From contig JAOSKE010000001.1 in the NCBI GenBank assembly GCA_027493775.1, positions 1 through 64,000 of the forward strand: DNA of 64,000 nt, read 5' to 3'. The translations under genes were made by a program, and so were the position numbers. Below the pieces are notes generated by a model. The model saw nothing but the letters and a program-made list of their open reading frames with translations. It was not told the origin of the DNA and searched no databases. Shown piece by piece: positions 47,938 to 56,003 of this stretch (position 1 is its first letter; every line of letters begins with the position of its first letter). Origin of the DNA: Kiritimatiellia bacterium. Its GTDB lineage: Bacteria > Verrucomicrobiota > Kiritimatiellia > CAIVKH01.

Positions 47938-48228
47938 ATTCGCCCAAAATACGGATTTTATATGGCGTAACTAGCTGTTGTATCGGTAAATACAAATAAA
48001 CAAAACCGCGCGAAATATTTTTCCTTCAAATACCTAAAAATTACGAAAATGTAATCGCTACACATCGAAAACTACAATTATGAAACATATTTTGGCGATG
48101 GAGCGGCTGTCTGCGGTTTTCTTTTCGCAGGTATGTCAAACAGCCTGTTTGGGTGGCCGCAATTGACTCCCCGCGCCGCATCTGCCACACTTTCATTAGC
48201 GGATGAGCCGCACTTGGGAGGTGTGACG
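47938..48228. other. AT-rich regulatory region upstream of glnA
   Basis: No gene is seen. The stretch is much richer in A and T than the surroundings, as expected of an enhancer/promoter region needing bending. TGTAGCGA and TCGTAA on the minus strand at 48041-48062 resemble the amtB inverted repeat (TGTAACGA / TCGTTACA) and lie about 105 to 125 bases from the glnA promoter. The right side holds the leader of the outer-membrane protein gene. Confidence 0.45.
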
Positions 48229-48747
48229 ATGAATAGGTGGATTTTGGCGTTAGTTGCCGGGGTTGCTCTGGGCTTTGCAGGGGGTGCGCGGGCCGATGAG
48301 GGTGGGGCGCATCGGCTCGGGGTGGGGGCTCATTACTGGCAGACGATTGATAACATCAAGGGCCACGACATTGACAAGGACGGCTTTTCCTGGCTTGCGA
48401 CGTATCAATATCGCCCCGGCATCTTCGGACTCGGCCTGGATGTTGAATGGAAGGAAAAGGGCTTCGCCGGTTCGACCAAAGACGTTTATGAGCCGCAGGC
48501 CTACCTGATTTTCGGCCACGGTCTCTACGCTGCCGCCGGTATCGGCGGATACTATACCGACGGCGAATTCGCGAAGGATCCGTTTTATCTCCTGCGCGCC
48601 GGTTTCGACTTCGAGTTGCTCCCCTCCATCTACCTCGACATCCACGCGCTGTACCGGTTTGAGGAGTGGGGCGACCTGAAAAACAACGATACCGACATAG
48701 ACACAGATACAATCACGCTGGGCGCGGCAGTCCGCATTGCCTTGTAA
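48229..48747 (+). CDS. Small outer-membrane beta-barrel protein
   Basis: 172 residues. A signal peptide (WILALVAGVALGFAGGARA) is followed by alternating aromatic/hydrophobic strands (GVGAHYWQTIDNI, FSWLATYQYRPG, GLGLDVEWKEKGF, AYLIFGHGLYAAAGIGGYYTDG, FYLLRAGFDFELLP, YLDIHALYRF, ITLGAAVRIAL). About eight strands suggest an OmpW/OmpA-barrel-like protein. GGGAGGTGTGACG precedes ATG 48229, which I prefer over the longer frame from 48133. Ligand unknown. Confidence 0.75.
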   Translation: MNRWILALVAGVALGFAGGARADEGGAHRLGVGAHYWQTIDNIKGHDIDKDGFSWLATYQYRPGIFGLGLDVEWKEKGFAGSTKDVYEPQAYLIFGHGLYAAAGIGGYYTDGEFAKDPFYLLRAGFDFELLPSIYLDIHALYRFEEWGDLKNNDTDIDTDTITLGAAVRIAL

Positions 48748-48874
48748 ATAAACAACTTGCGGTGATTTTTGAGAAACGCTTTAACTTTTCTTGTTGCTTT
48801 CGACGCCAATCCTAACCTTACTCTAACAACTGAGGGCGAACTGTGCCCAAGTAAAGACACAGGAGAGTAGCGTT

Positions 48875-49579
48875 ATGCAGTGGAAAATTAAGCGTCGCGG
48901 GTTAATGGTCGGACTGGCGGTTTCCTTAGCCGTTTCAGCTATCGGTATTTCCTCCTCAATCGCTCAAGCCGCGATTGATAACGCGGCTTTGCCGCGGATG
49001 AGTACCCCGATTACGAACCTGTCGCTTGTCATGTTCGATACGGAAACGACCGGATTCAGCCCGTCCAAGGATCGCCTAGTTGAGTTGGGTGCAGTCAAAA
49101 TCGAAAATGGCCAAATTGTTGCCCGAACCAACTGGCTGATTAATCCCGGTCGCAAAATCCCTGATCGGGTGATCAACGTACACGGAATCTCCGACGAGAT
49201 GGTTAAGGACAAGCCGAGCTTTGCCGAAATCTATCCCGAGTTTCTGGCCTTCATCGGCGACTCAATCCTGATGGCGCATAACGCGCGTTTCGACGTGGAC
49301 TTTGTTCGCGCCGAAATTTTGCGTGCCAGCCAGCCGCTGCCCAGCAATACCACGGTGGATACGCTCAAGCTGTTCCGCAAATGGTACCCGGACGCGCCCT
49401 CGCACAAGGTGGGGGCGCTTATAGATTTCATTGGCATTCAAAAGGATGAAGATTTGCATCGCGGCGATGTGGATGCTGAGATGCAGAGCATGATTTTCTT
49501 GGATGGCTTGAACCGTCATCCGAACGTGAAGACGCTGCGCCAGTTTTTGGCGGATGCGGGCGGATTGCTCGTCTTCTAA
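48875..49579 (+). CDS. DnaQ-like 3'-5' exonuclease with an export signal
   Basis: 234 residues. The DEDDh exonuclease domain (50-215) is complete: MFDTETTGFSPSKDRLVELGAV, VHGISDEMVKDKPSF, MAHNARFDVDFVRAEI and HRGDVDAEMQS (catalytic His and Asp). Ahead of it is a basic, hydrophobic signal segment (KRRGLMVGLAVSLAVSAIGISSSIAQAAID). AGGAGAG seven bases before the ATG makes that start convincing; the domain alone would need ATG 48998, which has no such site. So the enzyme appears exported. The closest relatives I know are cytoplasmic. A terminator follows. Confidence 0.8.
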   Translation: MQWKIKRRGLMVGLAVSLAVSAIGISSSIAQAAIDNAALPRMSTPITNLSLVMFDTETTGFSPSKDRLVELGAVKIENGQIVARTNWLINPGRKIPDRVINVHGISDEMVKDKPSFAEIYPEFLAFIGDSILMAHNARFDVDFVRAEILRASQPLPSNTTVDTLKLFRKWYPDAPSHKVGALIDFIGIQKDEDLHRGDVDAEMQSMIFLDGLNRHPNVKTLRQFLADAGGLLVF

Positions 49580-49606
49580 ATCTTTCACTTGTAAGTAGCG
49601 CAGAAG

Positions 49607-49644
49607 ACCGGAAATTGCGTCTCAACCGGCGCAACTTCCGGTTT
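49607..49644 (+). terminator. Intrinsic terminator after the exonuclease gene
   Basis: ACCGGAAATTGCG (49607-49619) pairs with CGCAACTTCCGGT (49630-49642) with one A-C mismatch, and TTTCTCGTTT follows. Confidence 0.6.
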
Positions 49645-49654
49645 CTCGTTTAAA

Positions 49655-50734
49655 ATGAAACTTGCCTATTACATCACTGCGCACGGCTACGGTCACGCCG
49701 CCCGCTCGTGCGACATCCTTCGTGCGCTTCACGAGCAATCGCCCGAGACACCGATTTATGTGATTGCAGATTTGCCCGAAGATTTTTTTACGACGAGATT
49801 GCCATCGGGATCGTGGCGCTTTCGTCGCGCACAATTCGATATTGGAATGGTGCAGCTCGATTCAATCCGCGTGGATGTACCTGCGACGTTGAAAAAGTGC
49901 GAAGAACTACTGGTACACACACCGAAACTGCTGGAGGAAGAAAAGAGATTTCTCGTGCAAAATAAAATCTCCGCTGTTGTTTGCGACATCCCCGCAATCC
50001 CACTACGCGCCGCGCACGCCTGCGGAATACCCGCCATTGCTGCGGGCAACTTTGCTTGGGATTGGATTTACGAAGAGTTTCTCCCCGATAATTCGGCGTG
50101 GCAGCCTGTCGTTGACCACTTTCGCACGGGGTATTCCGAAAGCGATTTGTTGTTGCGCTACCCGTTTGCTGAGCCGATGGCTGCGTTTCCCAATCACATT
50201 GATATCGGGGTTCCCGCTCGCGCCGGAAAGAATCGGCGCTCTGAACTCGCGCGGATGAGCGGCGCCGATTCGAGAAAACGTTGGGTCTTGTTATCCTTTA
50301 CGACACTTGATTGGGATGACGCTGCGCTCCATCGCGTTCGCGCGCTGAACGAGTGGGAGTTTTTCACCGTGGAACCCCTCGGTTGGCACGGCCCGAATTT
50401 TCACGCCATTGATCGTCGCAAAATTTCCTATTCCGACGTGCTTGCGAGCTGCGATGTTGTCCTCACGAAGCCGGGTTTTGGGGTTCTGTCCGAGTGCGCT
50501 GTGAACGACAAGCCCATGATCTACGTCGAGCGGACAGCGTTTCGGGAATACCCGATCTTGGAAGCGGCCGTGAAGCGCTATTTTCGAAATGTCCATTTAC
50601 CTGCGGAAAAGTTATACTGTGGCGATCTTCGCGCGGCATTGGAGGCGATTGAAAACGCTTGGGCTCCGAACGAGCATATCGTCTCCGGCGGCGACCTCCA
50701 CGCCGCGCACCTCATTCTCGAACGCAGCCGCTGA
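49655..50734 (+). CDS. GT-B-fold glycosyltransferase-like protein
   Basis: 359 residues. MKLAYYITAHGYGHAARSCDILRAL is the glycine/His-rich N-terminus of GT28/MurG-like proteins, and VVLTKPGFGVLSECAVNDKPMIYVER the nucleotide-sugar-binding part. The protein resembles the N-terminal half of arabinokinase and similar UDP-sugar transferases. Donor and acceptor cannot be told from sequence. Start is ATG 49655 with TTAAAA upstream and no clear Shine-Dalgarno. Confidence 0.65.
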   Translation: MKLAYYITAHGYGHAARSCDILRALHEQSPETPIYVIADLPEDFFTTRLPSGSWRFRRAQFDIGMVQLDSIRVDVPATLKKCEELLVHTPKLLEEEKRFLVQNKISAVVCDIPAIPLRAAHACGIPAIAAGNFAWDWIYEEFLPDNSAWQPVVDHFRTGYSESDLLLRYPFAEPMAAFPNHIDIGVPARAGKNRRSELARMSGADSRKRWVLLSFTTLDWDDAALHRVRALNEWEFFTVEPLGWHGPNFHAIDRRKISYSDVLASCDVVLTKPGFGVLSECAVNDKPMIYVERTAFREYPILEAAVKRYFRNVHLPAEKLYCGDLRAALEAIENAWAPNEHIVSGGDLHAAHLILERSR

Positions 50735-50831
50735 GTGAAGAGTCCGAGCGTGTTGAATGCGGAGAAGTGCCTCCAACGTTTGCGGTCAACGTCCTGCCTT
50801 CTGCCGGTTCGTCTCAGTCCGTGTTCCGCAG

Positions 50832-51332
50832 CTACAGATGAATGTATTCCAATTCGTCCGTCGCCAAATCAAGCGTTGCCACGCTGGGTGGGTGGGCGCG
50901 GTACACGGCGCCGGGGTTGATGACGTGAGTAGGGCCTTCGTGATAATGCTCGGCTTGGTGGGTATGGCCGGTTAAGACATAATCGAAGTTGCCGCTCTGA
51001 ATGGCGGCGATGAGACGGGCTTCTTCGTGGCCGTGCAGAACCGCTATTCGTTTTCCATCGAGTTCAAATTCTGCACGCGGCCCCCAGAGTATTGTGCCGT
51101 CGCCGTTTGTGAACTCGCGCAGCTCCGGCTCGTGCGCATCCACATTGCCGAGCACCCCGTGAAGCGGAAGTTTATGCGCGCGGCAGAGGGTGGCAAGCTC
51201 CAGCCAGACCTCCTCGCTCCCAATATCCCCGCAATGAATGATCGCGCCGCAATTCCGCGCGAGCAGAAGTTCCAGCGCCCGAATAGAGCGCCCGACTTCT
51301 CCGTGTGTGTCTGATAAAATGCCGATTTTCAT
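50832..51332 (-). CDS. YfcE/MJ0936-family metallophosphoesterase
   Basis: 166 residues. MKIGILSDTHGEVGR (metal Asp and His), IIHCGDIGSEE, GVLGNVDAHE, AVLHGHEEAR and VLTGHTHQAEHY are the five metallophosphoesterase motifs. Small members hydrolyse phosphodiesters; the substrate is unknown. It ends a run of minus-strand genes after the MBL-fold hydrolase. Confidence 0.88.
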   Translation of the reverse strand: MKIGILSDTHGEVGRSIRALELLLARNCGAIIHCGDIGSEEVWLELATLCRAHKLPLHGVLGNVDAHEPELREFTNGDGTILWGPRAEFELDGKRIAVLHGHEEARLIAAIQSGNFDYVLTGHTHQAEHYHEGPTHVINPGAVYRAHPPSVATLDLATDELEYIHL

Positions 51333-51337
51333 ACTCG

Positions 51338-52223
51338 TTATTTATTTGTCGCAAGAATCCGGTCAACTGCAAACTCGTCCTTCTTATCCGGCCGGATTAA
51401 CGCGCCGTAAGCGTCCGGATCGTGGTCGAAGAGAAGGAGGATGTTTTCTTTGGCGATGCGGGGTAGCCATTCGCGCTTCCAGATTCGGGTGTCTAGCGGG
51501 TAGGTGTCGTAGCTGGTCTGGAAAACCATTCGAAGGTTATGTTGCGTCGGGCAAACATCGCCGGCGAGGAGCATTTGTGTGATGCCCGCGAATTTCGCCG
51601 CGTGTGGGTGAACGAGTTCCAGCGAGGGGTGGTGGAGGCGTACGGCGCAATGGCCGCGGGTGTGGCCGGATGTGCGATGAAGCCAGATGCCGGGCAGAAC
51701 TTCTGTTTCGTCCTTTTCAATTAGTTTCAACGGTCCATCGCGAAGCGGGTCAATGGATTGCGACGGATAAGATTTGTAAAGTATTGGGTTGCGGGAGGTG
51801 GCGTCTTCCCACTCCAGCGCGTGGATGATGAGTTGGGCGTTGGGAAACGCGAGTGGACGGTTGAATTCCGGCGGCGCAACCGCGCCTCCGACATGATCCC
51901 AGTGGGCATGGGTGAAGACGATGAAATTAATCTCTTCGGGCGTGATGTTCCGTGCCTGCAGTTCGTCCAACAACGGCCAACCGGGACCGAGTCCGTGTAA
52001 CTGATTTTCTTTTTTCGCTGAAGCGCGTGGACGATCCACAGCCCGCATCAATAAGCCCCTTGCGGCCCTCGTCGAGTTCCACGAGCAGGGTGTGGGCATG
52101 TTGACGAATCCGATTTTTTTCGTCCGCAGGGATACGCTTTGACCAGATCGGCTTGGGCACGAGTCCGAACATCGTGCCACCGTCGGTTAAAAATTCCGAT
52201 GCGATGAGGGGCGTGACGCGCAT
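51338..52223 (-). CDS. Metallo-beta-lactamase-fold hydrolase (one frame break)
   Basis: About 295 residues. The N-terminus (LVPKPIWSKRIPADEKNRI, LLVELDEGRKGLIDAGCG) belongs to this fold, and FTHAHWDHVGG carries the HxHxDH zinc motif. HRTSGHTRGHCAV, LLAGDVCPT and LLLFDHDPD complete the ligands. One extra T at 52010-52015 (A run in the gene) breaks the frame between FSEK and ENQLHGLGPG. It resembles lactonase or quorum-quenching type MBLs, but substrate cannot be assigned. Confidence 0.82.
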
Positions 52224-52239
52224 AGGCTGAAAAGTGCGC

Positions 52240-52554
52240 TTAGCGCAGGCGATTCACGTCGCGGCGAATGTCATCTGTGGAGCGCTCTGTGTTGTCCAAG
52301 GCACGCTTCATTTCATCGAGGCGCTGATCCACGGTTTCGTAGGCGCTGGAGCGGCGGTCGCCGAGAAACTTGGAGATGGAATCAATACTGCGCGTGAGTT
52401 CTGCGAGCTTGTCTTCGATCTTGTCCAGACGCGCCAGCACGGCGGCGATGTCGGCTGCGTCCGATTTATCGGTCGCTTTCGCTTCCTCTTGAGAGAAGGC
52501 GAGGGGAGCGCCGAATAGGAGCGCAGTTAGGCAGAGAGCGGGAATATATTTCAT
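52240..52554 (-). CDS. Small exported coiled-coil protein
   Basis: 104 residues. The signal peptide is MKYIPALCLTALLFGAPLAFS; the rest is a long amphipathic helix (IAAVLARLDKIEDKLAELTRS, VDQRLDEMKRALDNTERSTDD). It lacks an obvious lipobox cysteine and probably forms periplasmic oligomers. It is between infC and the MBL gene in the same direction. Function unknown. Confidence 0.7.
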   Translation of the reverse strand: MKYIPALCLTALLFGAPLAFSQEEAKATDKSDAADIAAVLARLDKIEDKLAELTRSIDSISKFLGDRRSSAYETVDQRLDEMKRALDNTERSTDDIRRDVNRLR

Positions 52555-52619
52555 AGCGTGAACCTCCGCCCCAAGTATAGCGATTCCGCGTGCTGTCGGC
52601 AATTCCGTGCAGGACGAGT

Positions 52620-53198
52620 CTAGCGCGGGGCGCTCGGCGGCTTGGGTGCGGGCGGTTTCCCACCACTCGGGGCACCCTGCTTGCGCGTGGCTGCGCCGGG
52701 GGTGAGCATCAGAAAAATGAAGCGTCCCATTTCCTCGGGCGCCCGCTCGGCGCGCGCGATTTCTTCAATATCCTTTATCACGCGGCGCATGAGCTGATGT
52801 CCTATTTCCTTGTGCGCCTGTTCGCGCCCGCGGAACATAAGGGAGGCTTTGACGCGGTGTCCTTCTCCGATGAATTCGCGGATGCGGCGCAACTTGGTTT
52901 CGTAATCGTGGTCATCCACGTTGGCGTGGAATTTCACTTCCTTGATGCGCTGGGTGGACTGGTGCTTTCGCGCCTCTTTTTCCTTCTTCGCCATCTCAAA
53001 TTTGTATTTGCCGAAGTCCATGATTCGGCAAACGGGCGGCTGTGCGGTAGGGGCTATCTCGACGAGATCGAGGTGTGCATCGCGTGCGCGAGAAAGGGCG
53101 TCGTAGGTTTGGACAATGCCCAACTGTTCACCATCGGGGCCGATGAGACGCACCGATGGAACGCGAATTTGGTTATTTACTCGAGTGTACGTACGAAT
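52620..53198 (-). CDS. infC: Translation initiation factor IF-3, ATT start
   Basis: 192 residues. VNNQIRVPSVRLIGPDGEQLGIV is the IF-3 N-terminus, LDLVEIAPTAQPPVCRIMDFGKYKFE the linker, and VKFHANVDDHDYETKLRRI the C-domain. The open frame from GTG 53153 loses the conserved first 15 residues. Reading back, ATT at 53198-53196 lies eight bases after GGAGG and gives MRTYTRVNNQIRV. IF-3 starting at AUU is known from E. coli, where IF-3 discriminates against it and so limits itself. thrS is directly upstream, the classic order. rpmI and rplT do not follow here. The C-terminus is Pro/Lys-rich. Confidence 0.92.
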   Translation of the reverse strand: MRTYTRVNNQIRVPSVRLIGPDGEQLGIVQTYDALSRARDAHLDLVEIAPTAQPPVCRIMDFGKYKFEMAKKEKEARKHQSTQRIKEVKFHANVDDHDYETKLRRIREFIGEGHRVKASLMFRGREQAHKEIGHQLMRRVIKDIEEIARAERAPEEMGRFIFLMLTPGAATRKQGAPSGGKPPAPKPPSAPR

Positions 53199-53219
53199 GA
53201 CCGCTTCCTCCGCTCTTTG

Positions 53220-54989
53220 TTATGCGCCGGACGCAGCGACAGTCGCCGCGCTCCGGTTCGCTATTTCTTCTTTCAGACGCGATATGATCGCATCCACCGA
53301 CATTGTTCCAAGATCACCCGCGCCTCGTGCGCGCACGGCAACCAGCCCCGCCTCAGCCTCGCGTCCACCGACAACGAGCATATACGGAATTTTCTCCAAC
53401 TGCGCATCACGAATGCGCGCGCCGATTTTTTCGGAGCGCGAGTCCACGGTGACGCGAATATCTTCCGCCTGCAGTTTTTGGACAATCTGCTCTGCGTACT
53501 CCGTCTGCTTGTCCGTGATTGGCAGCACCCGCACTTGCTCCGGCGCAAGCCAAAGCGGAAAGGCGCCCGCGTACTGTTCCACGAGGATGCCAAAAAATCG
53601 CTCGATGCTCCCAAAGAGCGCGCGGTGAACCATATACGGGCGATGCGGTTGGTTGTCCGCGCCGACGTAGGAAAGGTTGAAGCGTTCCGGCAGGTTGAAA
53701 TCAAATTGAATCGTCGTGCACTGCCACTCGCGGCCAATGCAGTCGCGGATTTTCATATCAATCTTTGGCCCGTAAAACGCGCCGCCGCCCTCATCCACCT
53801 CGTAGGGAATGCCTTCGAGCTTCAACGCGCGCTCAAGCGAGGCCGTTGCCTGTTGCCAGCGCGATTCTTCACCGACGCTCTCAGCGGGGCGGGTGGCGAG
53901 GTACGCGGTGATTTCTGTGAAGCCAAAGGTCTTCCAAATGAAATTGGAGAACCGAATGACGCGAACAATCTCGTCTTCAACCTGTTCCGGCGTGCAGAAG
54001 ATGTGCGCGTCGTCTTGCGTGAATCCGCGAACGCGGAGCAGGCCGTGGAGCACACCAGCTTTTTCATAGCGATAGACCGTGCCAAGCTCGGCCCATCGCA
54101 ACGGGAGGTCGCGATAGGAGCGCTTGCGGTTCTTGTAAATTTCGATGTGGAACGGGCAGTTCATTGGTTTGATGAAGTACTCGTTCTCGTCAATCTTCAT
54201 CGGCGCATACATGCTGCCGCGATAGAAGCCGAGGTGACCCGAAGTCTCCCACAACATGCTGCGTCCGGTATGCGGGGTGTAGAGCAGGTCGTAGCCACCC
54301 CGGAAGTGTTCCTTGCGCCAAAAATCCTCGATGATGCTGCGCACGCGCGCCCCTTTGGGGTGCCAGTGAATCAGGCCAGGACCGACTTCTTCCTGAATAC
54401 TGAATAAGTCCAGCTCCTTGCCGAGCTTCCGGTGATCGCGTTGCTTTGCTTCTTCGAGCAGGCGGAGATGGTCGTCCAATTCCTTCTGCGTGGTGAACGC
54501 CGTCGCGTAGAGGCGTTGCAGCATTGGGTTCGTTTCCTTGCCGCGATAGTAGGAGCCGGCAACGTTGAGCAGTTTGTACGCCTTGATTTTGCCCGTGCTC
54601 GCGACGTGCGGGCCGCGGCAGAGGTCGAGAAATTCGCCGTTTTTGTAAAACGAAATCGTGTCGCCTTCCGGAATATCCGCGAGCCGCTCGAACTTGAAGC
54701 GCTTTTGCCCCATGCTTTGGATGAGCTTGGTTGCTTCTGCGCGATTTACCTCGCTGCGTTCGAACGGCTGGTCTTCCGCAATGATCTTCGCCATCTCCGC
54801 TTCGATTTTCGGAAAATCTTCCGGCCCGAACCGGTGTTCGAGGTCGAAGTCGTAATAAAATCCGTCCTCGGTCGGTGGACCAATGTCGAGTTGAACGTCG
54901 GGGCCAAACAGACGCCGCACTGCTGCCGCCATTACGTGGGCAGCGCTGTGCCGCATCCGGTACAATTCACTAGCCGGATCAAGTTTCAT
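53220..54989 (-). CDS. thrS: Threonyl-tRNA synthetase lacking the TGS domain
   Basis: 589 residues. The protein begins at the editing region (YRMRHSAAHVMAAAVRRLFG, HxxxH, and LDLCRGPHVAST with its Cys). The class II core follows: MNCPFHIEIYKNRKRSYRDLP with the zinc Cys, RYEKAGVLHGLLRVRGFTQDDAHIF (motif 2) and MVHRALFGSIERFFGIL (motif 3), then the anticodon domain. The usual N-terminal 60-residue TGS domain is absent and not found in other frames upstream. ATG 54989 starts MKLDPASELYRM. infC follows 21 bases on. Confidence 0.93.
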   Translation of the reverse strand: MKLDPASELYRMRHSAAHVMAAAVRRLFGPDVQLDIGPPTEDGFYYDFDLEHRFGPEDFPKIEAEMAKIIAEDQPFERSEVNRAEATKLIQSMGQKRFKFERLADIPEGDTISFYKNGEFLDLCRGPHVASTGKIKAYKLLNVAGSYYRGKETNPMLQRLYATAFTTQKELDDHLRLLEEAKQRDHRKLGKELDLFSIQEEVGPGLIHWHPKGARVRSIIEDFWRKEHFRGGYDLLYTPHTGRSMLWETSGHLGFYRGSMYAPMKIDENEYFIKPMNCPFHIEIYKNRKRSYRDLPLRWAELGTVYRYEKAGVLHGLLRVRGFTQDDAHIFCTPEQVEDEIVRVIRFSNFIWKTFGFTEITAYLATRPAESVGEESRWQQATASLERALKLEGIPYEVDEGGGAFYGPKIDMKIRDCIGREWQCTTIQFDFNLPERFNLSYVGADNQPHRPYMVHRALFGSIERFFGILVEQYAGAFPLWLAPEQVRVLPITDKQTEYAEQIVQKLQAEDIRVTVDSRSEKIGARIRDAQLEKIPYMLVVGGREAEAGLVAVRARGAGDLGTMSVDAIISRLKEEIANRSAATVAASGA

Positions 54990-55086
54990 GGGGAAAGGGG
55001 GAAGGGCGCGAACATAGAGAAGCGAACCATTAGACGGTCGCCAATAAGCGGGCGCGCACAAAACAATACTGCGAATGCATGCCTAA

Positions 55087-55114
55087 AAACTAGCCGCCCC
55101 CGTCTCGGATGCAA
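55087..55114 (-). promoter_or_regulatory. Candidate promoter of thrS-infC
   Basis: On the minus strand TTGCAT, 16 bases, TAGTTT. Start site would be about 55080, with a 90-base leader. Further left in the 54990-55334 gap are hairpins (ACACCG at 55147-55152 with CGGTGT at 55195-55200, and CCCGCC-ATAG-GGCGGG at 55201-55216) outside that transcript. Confidence 0.35.
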
Positions 55115-55263
55115 GTGTTTTACGCGAGTTTGTGTGGTGTTTTGGCACACCGCGCTGGGGCCTGTTTGGGCCGTGCGCACTTAATGCCCATACACGGTGT
55201 CCCGCCATAGGGCGGGCAGCGGCTCCCGCGGGGCGTGGGAAATCAGATTTTTACAAAAACGTT

Positions 55264-55292
55264 TTGACTACAAACCGACTAGACGGTACAGT
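55264..55292 (+). promoter_or_regulatory. tetR-acrAB-oprM promoter with overlapping operator
   Basis: TTGACT, 17 bases, TACAGT is a near-consensus sigma70 promoter. An imperfect palindrome ACTAGAC-G-GTACAGT (55278-55292) overlaps the -10 box; relatives bind ACTAGAC-type palindromes of TetR regulators. Repressor binding would block the polymerase. Confidence 0.65.
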
Positions 55293-55334
55293 TGACGGTC
55301 ATTTGGGCGAAGGTGTGTCTCTTTGGAGTGTTTG

Positions 55335-55955
55335 TTGAGCAAGAAAAAAAATAGGGAAATGCCGAAAACGGCGGCCAAGACAGCGCGGGAATCCATTTTG
55401 GATGCCGCGGAGGCGATTGTGGCCGAGAAGGGTGCGTCGTTTATGACGATGGACGCTGTCGCCGCAAAGGCCGGAGTGAGTAAGGGCGGGTTGATTTATC
55501 ACTTTCCGTCACAAGAGGCGCTGCTCCAGACTTTGATTCAGCGATTCAGCGACCGTGTCACTGAACATCGCGAGGAAATCCGTCAACGTGTGCCGGAGAA
55601 TGCCGCGCAGGAGGCGGTGGCCTATATCGTGGGGCATACCAGTTTTTGTGGCGAGGAGCCGTGTGTCGGAACGGGCCTGATGGCCGCCGCAATGCGCGCG
55701 CCGCAGTTGTTGGACACCGTTCGGGCGAAGCGCAAGGCCTCCATTCGTTCCATTTTGGAACGGGCCAAGAATCCGGAGCGAATTGCAATTCTACTTCTTG
55801 CGGCGGATTGTACCTGGCTCCTCGACACGATAGGGCTGCAAAGTTTGACGAAGGAAGAGCTAGAGAAGGTAAAAGATGAGATCGTCAAGCTCGCCTATGA
55901 GTGGAGCGGCGTGAAGCCGCCATCGGTTACAAAGTTACGTCAATTTACCGCGTAA
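55335..55955 (+). CDS. TetR-family transcriptional regulator of the efflux operon
   Basis: About 206 residues. TetR HTH at 20-65: ARESILDAAEAIVAEKGASFMTMDAVAAKAGVSKGGLIYHFPSQEALL. The C-terminal helices (residues 70-206) are ligand-binding, with no recognised ligand signature. TTG 55335 has GGAG six bases before it; ATG 55362 is the alternative start. It is the first gene ahead of acrA, 50 bases away, so it probably represses its own operon. Confidence 0.88.
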   Translation: MSKKKNREMPKTAAKTARESILDAAEAIVAEKGASFMTMDAVAAKAGVSKGGLIYHFPSQEALLQTLIQRFSDRVTEHREEIRQRVPENAAQEAVAYIVGHTSFCGEEPCVGTGLMAAAMRAPQLLDTVRAKRKASIRSILERAKNPERIAILLLAADCTWLLDTIGLQSLTKEELEKVKDEIVKLAYEWSGVKPPSVTKLRQFTA

Positions 55956-56003
55956 GGCGGAAGTCAGTTTTTACACCTACTTAACTATATGGAAAAGGAA
56001 CCT

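Noticed and set aside
55140-55216. Hairpins in the thrS-tetR gap as a thrS control RNA
   Set aside because: They lie outside the transcript expected from the candidate thrS promoter and upstream of the tetR promoter; no T-box motif is seen.
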